NCBI GenBank assembly: GCA_902196205.1 | Contig: CABIKM010000019.1 | Coordinates: 1 to 64,000, forward strand | Length of the DNA stretch: 64,000 bases | Source of the DNA: Candidatus Methylomirabilis lanthanidiphila | GTDB lineage: Bacteria > Methylomirabilota > Methylomirabilia > Methylomirabilales > Methylomirabilaceae | Direction: 5' to 3' | Shown here: piece by piece, positions 13,670-22,486 of the stretch | Numbering within the stretch: position 1 is the first letter of the stretch | Layout: every line of letters starts with the position of its first letter | Notes under the pieces: generated by a model | The model's database searches: none | Told to the model about the DNA's origin: nothing | What the model saw: the letters and a program-made list of their open reading frames with translations, nothing else | Program-made: the position numbers and the translations under genes

Positions 13670-13930
13670 CTAGCTTCCCAAGACGTTCTGGTGAGTTCCG
13701 ACGGCGGTTATGATGATAGCCCCTGTCGCTCGAATATACGTTGCCCGATAGTGCATAGTGATACTGAACGCCCAATGGTCTGTACCCTCCAGCTTTTCAT
13801 GTCTTAAGCTCGGGTGACGAGGATTCCTGGTAAGTCGCTCAAGTTGCTCCCAGAATTTTATCCGGACTTCCTTGGGGAGGGCATTCAAGTGTTTAAGGAC
13901 CGTATTGGGGATGACAATGTCAATCGCCAC
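13670..13930 (-). CDS. RelE/ParE-type toxin
   Basis: 86 residues with the RelE/ParE layout: helical N-terminus VLKHLNALPKEVRIKFWEQLERL, then PSLRHEKLEGTDHWAFSITMHYRATYI and a final beta strand AIIITAVGTHQNVLG. RelE relatives cleave mRNA on the ribosome; ParE relatives poison gyrase, and which applies is not decidable here. It overlaps the upstream AbrB gene by 11 bases. Confidence 0.8.
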   Translation of the reverse strand: MAIDIVIPNTVLKHLNALPKEVRIKFWEQLERLTRNPRHPSLRHEKLEGTDHWAFSITMHYRATYIRATGAIIITAVGTHQNVLGS

Positions 13931-14195
13931 AGTGTCGCCGGGCCTCTTTCACAGATTTAAAGCGCGTCACCCTGCCCTTTTCGAGGTCCTTTTTGGATTG
14001 GGCAAGCTGCGTCTGCCATTCCTTGCTCCAGAACCATGCCTGATTCCTGGGAATTTCGAGAATAGGCCGAATCACAATTTCACCCCCGCGTGCGGTGACC
14101 TCCACGCGCTCTCCAACCTTCAACGGTAGCTTACTCCTGACATCCTCCGGTATGGTCACTTGAAACTTTTCTCTGATCTTCACAGTCGTTGCCAT
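13920..14195 (-). CDS. AbrB/MazE-type antitoxin
   Basis: 91 residues. The swapped-hairpin DNA-binding domain is clear: TVKIREKFQVTIPEDVRSKL, then KVGERVEVTARGGEIVIRP. The C-terminal half WFWSKEWQTQLAQSKKDLEKG would bind the toxin. AbrB-type antitoxins normally partner MazF or PIN toxins; here the partner is RelE-like. Confidence 0.85.
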   Translation of the reverse strand: MATTVKIREKFQVTIPEDVRSKLPLKVGERVEVTARGGEIVIRPILEIPRNQAWFWSKEWQTQLAQSKKDLEKGRVTRFKSVKEARRHCGD

Positions 14196-14212
14196 GGTGT
14201 CATCCTTTCATG

Positions 14213-14241
14213 ATTATATTACAGTGCTACTGTTGTGAAAA
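14213..14241 (-). promoter_or_regulatory. promoter of the AbrB/RelE operon with dyad in the spacer
   Basis: On the minus strand TTTTCA (14241-14236), 17 bases, TATAAT (14218-14213). The spacer carries ACAGT-AGC-ACTGT, a probable operator for the AbrB-type protein. Confidence 0.6.
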
Positions 14242-14269
14242 TAATACAAGAGTGTATATCCTGCGTCAA

Positions 14270-14365
14270 GAGCGTGGATTGCGTCGGTCGCGTCGATTGC
14301 GTTATCGCGTCGATCGCGTCGATTGCGTTGGGTGGGGGAGCGGGATGTGAGGGGTGAGGGAGGGA
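14270..14365. repeat. short-period GCGTCGATT repeat array
   Basis: Tandem GCGTCGGTCGCGTCGATT-like units followed by GTGAGGGGTGAGG. Fills the gap upstream of the AbrB/RelE promoter. Confidence 0.7.
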
Positions 14366-14417
14366 TTAAAAGAAGATATGCATGAGTCGGAGGCGCGGGC
14401 TGTGTTGCACTTAACAC

Positions 14418-15758
14418 TTAATAGTTGATCGCCACAATCTTGAGTTTGTCGCCCTCGCGCTGAATCTTCCATTCGATACGTCCCGATACGGTGATCCCTT
14501 TCGAAGGTTGAGCGGCATGCCTTGCTGAGATCAAATATTGCGCGGTCACCGTAGCCTGCTCGGCCTTTATCTCCACCTGCACGTTTTTGAGGCGGTAGAT
14601 GATCTGATCCCGTCCGGTAAATCCTTTGATGTAGGCGTTGCGGATGGCCTGATAGTCCATGGTTCCCTTCTCTCGAACTCGACTCGAGAGCGTTGCCATC
14701 ACTCGCTCCACGTCGGCTCTTTCATAGGCGTCAACATGTTCGTCGAGTAGGGCGTCGATCTCCTGCCGATCCAGGGCCTTTGGTTCAGGCGCAAGGGGTG
14801 GGAGCGCCTGGGCCAGTTGAATCGGGTGCGCCATGGAGCGTTCGGAGGCCATGGGGTTGTCGGGTAGATCGGGCTGACCCGCAGGACCCTCTAACGGCGA
14901 GGAAGCCTGAGGCGTCCGCCGTACGCGTCTCCGTTCGGGTTGGTGATCCGGTGGAGGGATGGCGGACGAATTGAGAGAAGATGATCCATTCAGATGGAGT
15001 CCCACGCGTACAGGGCCGGCGGCGGAAGTGGAAGATGGAAGGGCGACCGCGGCCACGGGTTGAACGGTTTCAAGATACACCTGCTGTCCTTCCGGAGACC
15101 GGGCGGATAACGCCATCAGAACCAACCCGGTGGATACTGTCAGCGCGGCAGCGATGAGTGCAGGTACTCGACCACGCGCCAGGTGCGACGATTGAGTCGG
15201 TATGGGAGCCGGTGGGGACGAAACGGGCTGGATGGCGAAGTGAGTGCTTTGCTGTCGCGCAAGCAGCTCGCGGCGCCTTCGCTCATCGTAGGCGTGTCGT
15301 CTTTCCGGTTCTTTCAGGGTGTGGTACGCCTCGTTCAGACGCGCCGCTTGTCGCGTAAACCAGTCGCCATTTTCCGGGTGGCGATCCGGATGATACAGTG
15401 TCAGACGACGGAGCCAGGCCTCTTTTATCTCCTCGCTTGTTGCGGTCGGCGCGACCCCAAGGATGGTATAGGGGTCGTCGACGCCAGGGGTATCCAGGCA
15501 AGCCAGAAGGAAGGCCGCCCTTGACGCGATCTCGTGCGCGGCGAGCTCGCGAGATTCCGCTATCTGGCGGGTGACCTGAAAAAGCTCCGATCGTTCCCCG
15601 TTGCTGATTTCCACAAGCAGCGCGATGAGTTGCTGCTTATCCATAGAGATCGTAGAAATATCGGGAATCGGATTGCCGTCAGCCAATGCCTCAAGCAGTT
15701 GCCGGCAACTCGCATCATTCGGATCCCATGTGCATGGATTCTGCCTTGTACCCGGCAT
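14418..15758 (-). CDS. membrane-anchored J-domain protein with NTF2/SnoaL-like C-terminus
   Basis: 446 residues. The N-terminus is unrecognised. At about 95-165 lies a full J domain: DPYTILGVAPTATSEEIKEA, the HPD triad (LYHPDRHP near 122-129) and LNEAYHTLKEPERRHAYDE. A transmembrane segment follows near 198-217 (ALIAAALTVSTGLVLMAL), then a Pro/Ser-rich linker. The last ~120 residues (LLDEHVDAYERADVERVMATL ... GRIEWKIQREGDKLKIVAI) look like an NTF2/SnoaL-type fold. The J domain would recruit a DnaK partner on the cytoplasmic side; the rest would be periplasmic. It is last in the exopolysaccharide operon. The ATG at 15758 is preferred; a TTG at 15776 lies next to a heptamer array. Confidence 0.75.
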   Translation of the reverse strand: MPGTRQNPCTWDPNDASCRQLLEALADGNPIPDISTISMDKQQLIALLVEISNGERSELFQVTRQIAESRELAAHEIASRAAFLLACLDTPGVDDPYTILGVAPTATSEEIKEAWLRRLTLYHPDRHPENGDWFTRQAARLNEAYHTLKEPERRHAYDERRRRELLARQQSTHFAIQPVSSPPAPIPTQSSHLARGRVPALIAAALTVSTGLVLMALSARSPEGQQVYLETVQPVAAVALPSSTSAAGPVRVGLHLNGSSSLNSSAIPPPDHQPERRRVRRTPQASSPLEGPAGQPDLPDNPMASERSMAHPIQLAQALPPLAPEPKALDRQEIDALLDEHVDAYERADVERVMATLSSRVREKGTMDYQAIRNAYIKGFTGRDQIIYRLKNVQVEIKAEQATVTAQYLISARHAAQPSKGITVSGRIEWKIQREGDKLKIVAINY

Positions 15759-15777
15759 ATTAACCCCGTCTCCCAAA

Positions 15778-15905
15778 CGTTGAACGGCAAACCTTGAACC
15801 TTGAACCTTGCACGTTGAACGGTAAACCTTGAACCTTGAACCTTGAACCTTGAACGGTAAACCTTGAACCTTGAACCTTGAACGGTACCCCTTGAACCTT
15901 GACCC
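15778..15905. repeat. heptamer array, AACCTTG orientation
   Basis: About 125 bases of AACCTTGAACC units with GGTAAACC and CACGTTGAAC variants fill the gap between the TPR gene and the J-domain gene. Confidence 0.85.
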
Positions 15906-15912
15906 GCGCCCC

Positions 15913-17196
15913 TCACTCCGTCTTTTTTAAGGAGACATTGTCGATCCATGCCGACCCGGAAACAGGTGGGAGATACGGGGGTGGGGGATCGCTGTGAATT
16001 CTGATCGTTATGGTTCCGGCGGCGCTCGACGTGTGAAATTGCGCCGCAACCGACGTCCAGTCCCGTGTCCCTCCGATGGTGTCGGTCCTGGCCAGGACTG
16101 TGCCATGGGTGTCGACAACCTCTACCGCAATCCCTGCGGGGCCATTTAAGCTATCGGTTCTGATGTGGGCCTGGACTGCGTAAGTGGAGTAGGGCTCAAC
16201 CGCGACGGGCTGCGAGACGTTGAAGAAGTCGGCGCGGCTTTTGGTAAAGGAGAGCCGGAGGGCGCGGCGTCCCGTGTAGGCCATGAAGGGATCAATTGCC
16301 GCAGTAACTCCCGGCGCCCCTCCGATCCTCCAGTCGAAACCCCTGCCGATGGTCGTTTCCCGTTCGAAGCTTCCGTTCGATATGGGATTCGATTGAGTCG
16401 GAGCATTGTTCAATCCCATCTGTTGTGTGACGGCGGTCCATAATTGGTGCGCCGGGCCAAGCTGACCGGCCCGTATGAGGAGATCGACCACCCGGAGTTG
16501 AAGATGCGGGTCAATCGGCTCCCCGGTGCGAGCGGCCAGGTCGGCGAGGCGATTCCAGACGGGAAGCGCCTGATCGCCGAGATTGCGATCGAGCAGGTAA
16601 TTTGCATAGGAGGTATAGTGAGGCATAGCAGGTGGAATGAACGTATTCAGCACCTCTTCAGGGGTGAGCAATCTGCGCGCCAGATCGTACCCTTTTGCGA
16701 GGTCGGAGGGATTGTCCGCGGCTGAAAGAAACCGAGCCAATGTGTCGACCGCCTGTGGGGCCTGTTGCCGGTCCAGGTACGCGACGGCAATCTCCCATAG
16801 CAGTGCGGCGTTGCTCGGACTGAGCTGTGTCGCCAGGTGAAATGCCCGGTCTGTCTCCGGCGCCTGGCCGAGACTCTCATAGAGCTTCCCGAGGTGCACC
16901 CAGGAGACGCTATCGAGCGGATTGTTACGCAGAATGGCGTGATAGGCAGCAAGCGCCGCATGGTAGTCCCTGAGCAGCAGGCTGTAGTGGTAGAGTGCGG
17001 CCAGCCTGGCCTGAACGCGGTTGTTGCCAGGGTCAAGGGCGAGCGCCCGTCTGGCTGCCTCATCGATCGGATTCCGGCTCAGGGTCCTCTGGGCGACCCA
17101 AGGCCGCAGAGCCGCCCAGGAGACGAATAGAAAGCTGAGAAGCATCATGATGGAGAGTGCAATTCGCGATGGTCGCGCGCGCAGGTGAAGTACCAT
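15913..17196 (-). CDS. TPR protein with C-terminal carbohydrate-binding-like domain
   Basis: 427 residues. An N-terminal membrane anchor (IALSIMMLLSFLFVSWAAL) is followed by TPR-like repeats: RALALDPGNNRVQARLAALYHY, LGKLYESLGQAPETDRAFHLA and SNAALLWEIAVAYLDRQQAPQA. The last ~150 residues start SNGSFERETTIGRGFDWRI and end SGSAWIDNVSLKK, the pattern of CBM4/9-like beta-sandwich domains. Probably an envelope scaffold or polymer-handling protein of the exopolysaccharide system. The ATG at 17196 is chosen because the upstream frame (to 17229) is translated heptamer repeat. Confidence 0.75.
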   Translation of the reverse strand: MVLHLRARPSRIALSIMMLLSFLFVSWAALRPWVAQRTLSRNPIDEAARRALALDPGNNRVQARLAALYHYSLLLRDYHAALAAYHAILRNNPLDSVSWVHLGKLYESLGQAPETDRAFHLATQLSPSNAALLWEIAVAYLDRQQAPQAVDTLARFLSAADNPSDLAKGYDLARRLLTPEEVLNTFIPPAMPHYTSYANYLLDRNLGDQALPVWNRLADLAARTGEPIDPHLQLRVVDLLIRAGQLGPAHQLWTAVTQQMGLNNAPTQSNPISNGSFERETTIGRGFDWRIGGAPGVTAAIDPFMAYTGRRALRLSFTKSRADFFNVSQPVAVEPYSTYAVQAHIRTDSLNGPAGIAVEVVDTHGTVLARTDTIGGTRDWTSVAAQFHTSSAAGTITIRIHSDPPPPYLPPVSGSAWIDNVSLKKTE

Positions 17197-17282
17197 ACCA
17201 AGTTCAAGGTTCAAGGTCAAAACGTTCAAGGTTCAAGGTTCAACGTTCAACGTTCAAGGTTTACCGTTCAAGGTTCAAGGTT
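17197..17282. repeat. heptamer array spanning the Wzc-like gene end
   Basis: GTTCAAGGTTCAAGGTC-type units lie between the Wzc-like gene and the TPR gene and reach into the last codons of the former (…ASNLEP), so the stop codon is within the array. Confidence 0.8.
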
Positions 17283-19643
17283 GGAGGCCTGGGTCTCGTT
17301 ATGCGCGGGTTCTGGCGCAGCGCCTGAGGAAGCCTGCTGGTAGTGGTTGTAATAATAGTGATAGTAGTGCGGATAGCCGTTGCCTCGAATATCGACATTA
17401 TTCAACACGGCGCCCAGCACCGGCGCATTCAGCTCGATGAGGTTCTTAAAGGCCCGCTGAACCATCTCGCGCGGAGTTCGCCCCCCGTGGACTACCAGGA
17501 TCACGCCCTTGACCACCGTCGAAAGAATCAACGCATCGGCGACTCCGAAGATCGGGGGCGAGTCCACGACGATATAGTCGAACCGTTGAGAGAGGAGATC
17601 GATGGTGTCCTTCATTCTCGCAGATGCCAGCAGCTCTGCGGGGTTGACGGGGATAGTCCCTGCGGGGATACAGTAGAGATTCGGTACTGCGGTCCCCTTG
17701 ATCGCCGAGACCAGATCCGCATTTCCGGTCAGATAGTCCGAGAGGCCGGCCTTGAGAGGGAGTTCCAACTGAGCATGGCAGCTCGGTCGCCGCATGTCGG
17801 CGTCGATGAGGAGCACGCTGCCGCCCAACTGAGAGAGGGTAATGGCGGTGTTGATGGACAGCCCGGTCTTCCCTTCCGATGGCTGAGCGCTCGTAAACAG
17901 GATCGTTTTCGGGGGAGAGCCTGCAGAGGAGAAGAGCAGCGAGGTTCGGAGGGTTCGAAACGCCTCGGTCAGTGTGGAACGTAGATCGCTGTGCGCGACC
18001 AGCGCAAAGACCGGCGTCCCATTCCCATGTCCGTTACTTCCATTCCGTGACAGTCTGCCCCGCCCCTGCCGGGGGAGTGCGGAAGCCAGCGAGGGGATCA
18101 GCGCCAGGTTTGGGATGCCGAGCGTGCGTTCCAGCGCCTCAGGATGTTTGACGGTGTTGTCCAGGTAGTCAAAGAAAAAGGCCATACCGACAGCCACCGT
18201 CAATCCCAGGACGATGCCGAGCAGGATGTTCCGGGTTTTATTAGGGCTGAACGGCACTGACGGGACCTCCGCAGTATCCACGATCTGGACGTTGCTCGCC
18301 GCGAGCCCCTGGGAGACACCCGCCTGCTTCTGGCGCTCGAGAATACCGCTGTAAATCTGGCGGTTGGTATCGACGTCGCGCTTTAACATATCGTATCCAA
18401 TGAGTTCCTGATTCAGGGCAATCGCCAGATGCTTCTGCGCGTTGACGGCCGACTGGAGAAGCTGTTCTTTCTTGAGCGCCGCCTCATATTCCTGATTGAT
18501 GGCGTCAACGATTCGCGCAATCTCCACCTCGATCTGGCGTTTGATCTGGTCCATGCCGTCGCGTAGCCGGACCATCTTGGGATAGCCCGGTTTATAGGTC
18601 TCGCTCTGCCGACGATACTCGGAGTCCAGTTTATAGTACTCGGCTCTCAGGTTGGCGATCATCGAGTTTTCCAGGACAGCCGGGATCGAGTCGAACCGCA
18701 TTTTTTGACTCTGGCGGTAGAGGGCTTCCTTGGAGATTCGTTCCCCCTGGGCCTTGGTCAATGCCTCGCTCAAATCTCCCAGCTTTGTGGTGACGATATC
18801 TTTTTTCTCACCGATCGTCAGGATCTGTTTCTGTTTCACAAACTCATGGAGAGCGGCCTCCGATTGCTCAAGCTTATCGCGCACGTCCTGAAGTTGCTTC
18901 GAGAGCCATTCTCCGGCCTGGGAGGTGGCGTTGTATTTCATCTCGAGACTGTGATCGATGAAGGCCTTCGTCCATGTGTTGGCCAGCAGGGAGGAGAGAC
19001 CGGAGGATGGGGTTGTAAACGAGATCTTGACCAGGTTGGTTGTTCGAACCGGTTCTACTGTCAGCGTGCTGAGCAGGGCATCGACCTTACGAGCCATGAC
19101 CTGCTCCTCGGTGGGGCCGGTCTCAGACTCTGATCGAAGAGCGGGTTCGATCGCGTCTTTAGGCGTCGAGGAACTGGATCCGAAGAGATTCGTGATCCAG
19201 ACAGGCCAGTTATTCAGTGCGCCGGCAGAATCGGCTGACGCCGGATCCGCCAGTGCGATCGGCTGGCCGCTTGCCTTGAGCGTCTCGATGACCCGCTTTG
19301 CCAAGCTGCGGCTTTGCAGCAATTTTTGCTGGGTCCCCATGAATTCGGGACCGAAATTCTGGTGTCCTGGCGAGCCGATCTCCTGAAAGGACAGGATCTG
19401 CGGCCGTTCATAATCGATCTTGAGGCTGGCAGTTGCTCGGTAGGTAGGGGTCAGGCTGAAGGTATAGATCGTCGCGGTCGTTACGATCATGGCGAACACT
19501 GTCAGAACGATCCAGCGATGCTTGAGGATAATCCGCCAGTAATCGCGGAGGTGAGTCTCTTCGTCCTGCTGGACGTAATAGCGTTGCAGCAGGAGATCGC
19601 GAGGCGTCGGTGAATTGCCTTCGGATTTGACTAGCGCATCCAT
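17268..19643 (-). CDS. Wzc/GumC-type polysaccharide co-polymerase with tyrosine autokinase domain
   Basis: 791 residues combining a Wzz-type chain-length domain and a BY-kinase. First membrane segment near 49-70 (WIVLTVFAMIVTTATIYTF). The periplasmic part contains long coiled coils and the GNVR-type PGYPKMVRLRDGMDQ. A second membrane segment (RNILLGIVLGLTVAVGMAFF) precedes the kinase with Walker A SAQPSEGKT, A' VLLIDADMR and Walker B YIVVDSPP. The C-terminal tail YPHYYHYYYNHY has seven tyrosines for autophosphorylation. It controls polymer length and export together with the Wza-like lipoprotein encoded upstream. Shine-Dalgarno AAAGGAGG precedes the ATG. The extreme C-terminus derives from a heptamer array. 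Confidence 0.95.
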   Translation of the reverse strand: MDALVKSEGNSPTPRDLLLQRYYVQQDEETHLRDYWRIILKHRWIVLTVFAMIVTTATIYTFSLTPTYRATASLKIDYERPQILSFQEIGSPGHQNFGPEFMGTQQKLLQSRSLAKRVIETLKASGQPIALADPASADSAGALNNWPVWITNLFGSSSSTPKDAIEPALRSESETGPTEEQVMARKVDALLSTLTVEPVRTTNLVKISFTTPSSGLSSLLANTWTKAFIDHSLEMKYNATSQAGEWLSKQLQDVRDKLEQSEAALHEFVKQKQILTIGEKKDIVTTKLGDLSEALTKAQGERISKEALYRQSQKMRFDSIPAVLENSMIANLRAEYYKLDSEYRRQSETYKPGYPKMVRLRDGMDQIKRQIEVEIARIVDAINQEYEAALKKEQLLQSAVNAQKHLAIALNQELIGYDMLKRDVDTNRQIYSGILERQKQAGVSQGLAASNVQIVDTAEVPSVPFSPNKTRNILLGIVLGLTVAVGMAFFFDYLDNTVKHPEALERTLGIPNLALIPSLASALPRQGRGRLSRNGSNGHGNGTPVFALVAHSDLRSTLTEAFRTLRTSLLFSSAGSPPKTILFTSAQPSEGKTGLSINTAITLSQLGGSVLLIDADMRRPSCHAQLELPLKAGLSDYLTGNADLVSAIKGTAVPNLYCIPAGTIPVNPAELLASARMKDTIDLLSQRFDYIVVDSPPIFGVADALILSTVVKGVILVVHGGRTPREMVQRAFKNLIELNAPVLGAVLNNVDIRGNGYPHYYHYYYNHYQQASSGAAPEPAHNETQASNLEP

Positions 19644-19710
19644 CCGCGCGCGCTACCTCCTTTATGTTGCGTAAGTGTGGACTGTTTCCCTTGATCTTGG
19701 CGGATGGCCG

Positions 19711-20739
19711 TTAAAACGCCATCCCGGCTGAGAATCCAAAGCGAACGACCGTTTTGACAAAGTCCACTGCCCCGTACAGGACGGTCTTGGGGCCGCTGGT
19801 GCCGACGAAGATGACATCGTTTTTTTGAATGGCCGGCGCGACCTTGCCCTCCTGTCTCAACTGTTCGAGGTCGATGTGCAGCACCTCGGTCTTTGATCCG
19901 TTGAACCGCAAGACTTCAATGTTGCTGACGTCGGCCTCATCTTTCAGCGCCTCGCCAAAATAGATAGCCTGATCGACGGTCAGTTTCCCTTTCAGCGGAT
20001 AGGGTCCAGGCTTCCTCACTGCACCGCCAAGAAGAAATTCGCCCGATTTCGGTACGCTGATCACGTCGCCGGAGTCAACCCTGACATTTAAGGCAGGGTT
20101 ACGCCCGGCCAACAGTTCATCAAGGTCGACTTTAAGCAGGTCGCCGGAGCTCGACAGGGCCGTCCCCGGTGAGCCGTTTTTTCGCAGGATGTAGACAACG
20201 CGATCGGCCTCTTTGCTGAGCCCGCCCGCCTGCGCCAGCATATCGGTCAGGCTTCGCCGGTCGTTCACCTCGTAGATGCCGGGCTTATTGACCTCCCCCA
20301 GGACCGATGCGCGCTGGCTTCGGTACTCTTCGATAAACACGCTCACTTGTGGGTCGTGCAGGTACTCCACGCCGTAGAGAACGGCCAGTTCGCTTTCGAG
20401 TTGGCGCGCGGTCAGATCTTTGGCCTTCACGGTATCGATAAGGGGAAGTCGAATGAATCCCTCCGCGCTTACTCGGACCTTCGCCTTGTCCACTTCGCTG
20501 AGATCCAGTATCGAAATCACGAGGAGATCGCCGGCCCCGATGATGTAATCTCCGGCGAAGCCGTCCGCCTGCGTGGAGGCGCTGATAATCTTACTGTTCA
20601 GCGCGACGCTGCCTGTCGACTCGGAGGATTGTGAGGCAGATGCCATCGCTATGAGGGTTTCCCTGGAGGGGCCCGCTGAGGCGCACCCCGCGGCCAGCAT
20701 ACCTAAGCCGATGATGTACAGGATAGGCGTTTGTCTCAT
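19711..20739 (-). CDS. polysaccharide export outer-membrane lipoprotein (Wza-like)
   Basis: 342 residues. A lipoprotein signal MRQTPILYIIGLGMLAAGC has Cys19 as lipid site. A poly_export domain follows (DYIIGAGDLLVISILDLSEV, VSAEGFIRLPLIDTVKAKDL) and then SLBB repeats (VLGEVNKPGIYEVND; LLGGAVRKPGPYPLKG). It forms the outer-membrane channel for the polymer driven by the Wzc-like protein. The ATG at 20739 is chosen for the lipoprotein signal; the longer frame to 20820 is translated repeat. The FecR-type gene lies directly upstream. Confidence 0.95.
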   Translation of the reverse strand: MRQTPILYIIGLGMLAAGCASAGPSRETLIAMASASQSSESTGSVALNSKIISASTQADGFAGDYIIGAGDLLVISILDLSEVDKAKVRVSAEGFIRLPLIDTVKAKDLTARQLESELAVLYGVEYLHDPQVSVFIEEYRSQRASVLGEVNKPGIYEVNDRRSLTDMLAQAGGLSKEADRVVYILRKNGSPGTALSSSGDLLKVDLDELLAGRNPALNVRVDSGDVISVPKSGEFLLGGAVRKPGPYPLKGKLTVDQAIYFGEALKDEADVSNIEVLRFNGSKTEVLHIDLEQLRQEGKVAPAIQKNDVIFVGTSGPKTVLYGAVDFVKTVVRFGFSAGMAF

Positions 20740-20822
20740 TCTGGTCTCGTTCCTCTGTTCGTCATTCGGTCTGCTTGGCCTCACAATAGGCCGGATAGAC
20801 AGACCGTGCAGACCGAACACAC

Positions 20823-21932
20823 CTACTCCAGCTTCGCCGGACTCGACTCGCTTGCCTTGCCATTACCATTGCCTCCGGATTGGCTCAGCCCAAGCCCGAC
20901 CCCTAATCCAATCGCCGCCAAGCCTACGGTGACTCCCACGGCCGTTTCGGTCTCGATTCCGGCGCCTGCGGCGGCCCCAGCTTCTGCTCCGGCCAGAGCA
21001 CCGCCACCAGGCGGGATATACGCGGCGAGCTTGTCATCGAGGATGTAACCGGCATACGCTGGATCACCCGTGAAGATCGGTGTGGCGCCCGGCGGGATGT
21101 TGGCGTCCGCCGGGATTGTGCCTGAGGGTACAGGATTCGGCAGGTTGGCCGTGATGCCTGGGGACCCGGTAAAGGAGCCATCGGTGATGTAGCCGATACT
21201 TTTTCCGTTTTCGCCGTAGACGGGAACCGCGCCGGCGGGTAAGCCGGACGAATTACCAGGAAGGGCCTGCGCGAGCATAACGCCAAAATTATGGTCTGGA
21301 GCGCCAACCTGTGGGATGTAGACGCTTTGTCCCGCCTTCACAATGTGAAGGCCCGGATTACCCGCTGACCTGGCGAGTATCTCGCCCTGCTGCAGGCTCA
21401 GGCGGGAGCCGCCACGCGAATTGACGACGATCGTCCCCACGGAGTCTGTCGTCGACAACGTCGATGACTTGGCCTTCAGGATAGTCGGACGATCGCCCGT
21501 GTTGCCGTTATCGGTCTGGTAGCGGACGCTTGGGGTGACAAGTGCCGCCCGGGATGACGAGGGCACCCTGAAGAGGACCTGGCCGACCGCAACTTTTACG
21601 ACCGGCGCGGTCCGTGATCCGGCCAACCCGACAAGCGTGTGCGGCTGCAGCTCCATCTGGGTGCCGTCTTTCAGCATCACCGATGCGGTGCCCTTTCCGG
21701 TTCGGAGCATGGTGCCTTCATATAGCGGGTTGGATGAAGACGGCAGCGTAGTCCACCGCTGTCCGTCTGTGGTCACCTGAGCTTCCTGTGATCCGGTCGC
21801 CAATCCCAGCGTCGGTTCTGCGGCCCGCGCAGTTGGCGGGACGAACGCAGCCATGGTCCAGAATAAGAAACTGGCGAGCGTTGCGTACGCCGAGCGGGTC
21901 AGGACGAGACGATTGTGACAGTTTGCGCGCAT
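20823..21932 (-). CDS. FecR-domain secreted protein of the exopolysaccharide operon
   Basis: 369 residues. A signal peptide ends near APPTARA-type cleavage (FVPPTARAAEP). A FecR-like domain follows: WTTLPSSSNPLYEGTMLRTG, SVMLKDGTQMELQPHTLVGL, VGQVLFRVPSSSRA. The C-terminal part is Gly/Ala/Pro-rich with a hydrophobic glycine zipper-like stretch (GVTVGLAAIGLGVGLGL). Not a sigma regulator here, since no sigma factor gene is nearby; such FecR-domain proteins occur in surface-polymer loci. Start fixed by GAAAGGAGG just upstream; earlier Met codons fall in a REP-like repeat. First gene of the minus-strand operon. Confidence 0.85.
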   Translation of the reverse strand: MRANCHNRLVLTRSAYATLASFLFWTMAAFVPPTARAAEPTLGLATGSQEAQVTTDGQRWTTLPSSSNPLYEGTMLRTGKGTASVMLKDGTQMELQPHTLVGLAGSRTAPVVKVAVGQVLFRVPSSSRAALVTPSVRYQTDNGNTGDRPTILKAKSSTLSTTDSVGTIVVNSRGGSRLSLQQGEILARSAGNPGLHIVKAGQSVYIPQVGAPDHNFGVMLAQALPGNSSGLPAGAVPVYGENGKSIGYITDGSFTGSPGITANLPNPVPSGTIPADANIPPGATPIFTGDPAYAGYILDDKLAAYIPPGGGALAGAEAGAAAGAGIETETAVGVTVGLAAIGLGVGLGLSQSGGNGNGKASESSPAKLE

Positions 21933-21959
21933 TATTCGTCCTCCTTTCATTCTGGAGCC

Positions 21960-22024
21960 GTCATTCCCGCGGAAGCGGGAATCCAGCGCCCAACGACTGG
22001 ATTCCGGTTCACGCCGGGAATGAC
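21960..22024. repeat. REP-like palindrome (GTCATTCCCG...CGGGAATGAC)
   Basis: Ends GTCATTCCCG and CGGGAATGAC are complementary, with nested complementary GGAATCCAG/CTGGATTCC. It lies in the leader between the promoter and the FecR-domain gene and would fold into a long hairpin in the mRNA. Confidence 0.75.
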
Positions 22025-22085
22025 GATTACGGTACAGCGATCTATAAGACACGACGCCGGATGCGATATCTACGGTAATAAAAGG

Positions 22086-22114
22086 TGTATAACGCTCTAT
22101 AAGCCAAATGTCAA
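22086..22114 (-). promoter_or_regulatory. sigma70 promoter of the FecR-Wza-Wzc operon
   Basis: On the minus strand TTGACA (22114-22109), 17 bases, TATACA (22091-22086), near consensus, about 150 bases before the FecR start. It lies at the edge of an AT-rich block. Confidence 0.7.
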
Positions 22115-22398
22115 CTAAAATTTGTCAGCATATCATTATATAAAGTGGGTTCAGATGTGTAATTCGATGCGATCTGTTGAGAATATTTGCTGATTCTATG
22201 TTGTAGTATTTAAATCTGTATTATCTCTGTTAATAAATTCATGCGGGGATGCGAGGTGGCGGATCCATACCATCTGTAGATTCCGATCGGCACAACTGCG
22301 ATTCAGTGCCGTCGTTCGGAACGTGTTGAAATGGATTGGTCGTGGGATAGTGACCATATTGCCGAACGCGGGAGGTATTGCCCGATGCGCGATTTGTA
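22115..22398. other. AT-rich gene-free intergenic region
   Basis: Divergent intergenic DNA, clearly AT-richer from 22115 to about 22250 than its surroundings. No ORF, tRNA or clear repeat is seen; probably holds upstream control sites for the two divergent transcripts. Confidence 0.5.
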
Positions 22399-22427
22399 TT
22401 GACAGCGATGTGGGCGCTGACTAGAGT
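22399..22427 (+). promoter_or_regulatory. sigma70 promoter of tilS
   Basis: TTGACA (22399-22404), 17 bases, TAGAGT (22422-22427), about 60 bases before the tilS start. Confidence 0.6.
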
Positions 22428-22486
22428 AGTTCCATGGGCTATCGGCTTCAGATGGCCGTCAGAGGCGGGTTTGTGGGTATCATTCG

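Noticed and set aside
20823-21932. FecR-domain protein as an anti-sigma regulator
   Set aside because: It has a cleavable signal peptide, no regulatory N-terminal domain, and no sigma factor gene nearby.
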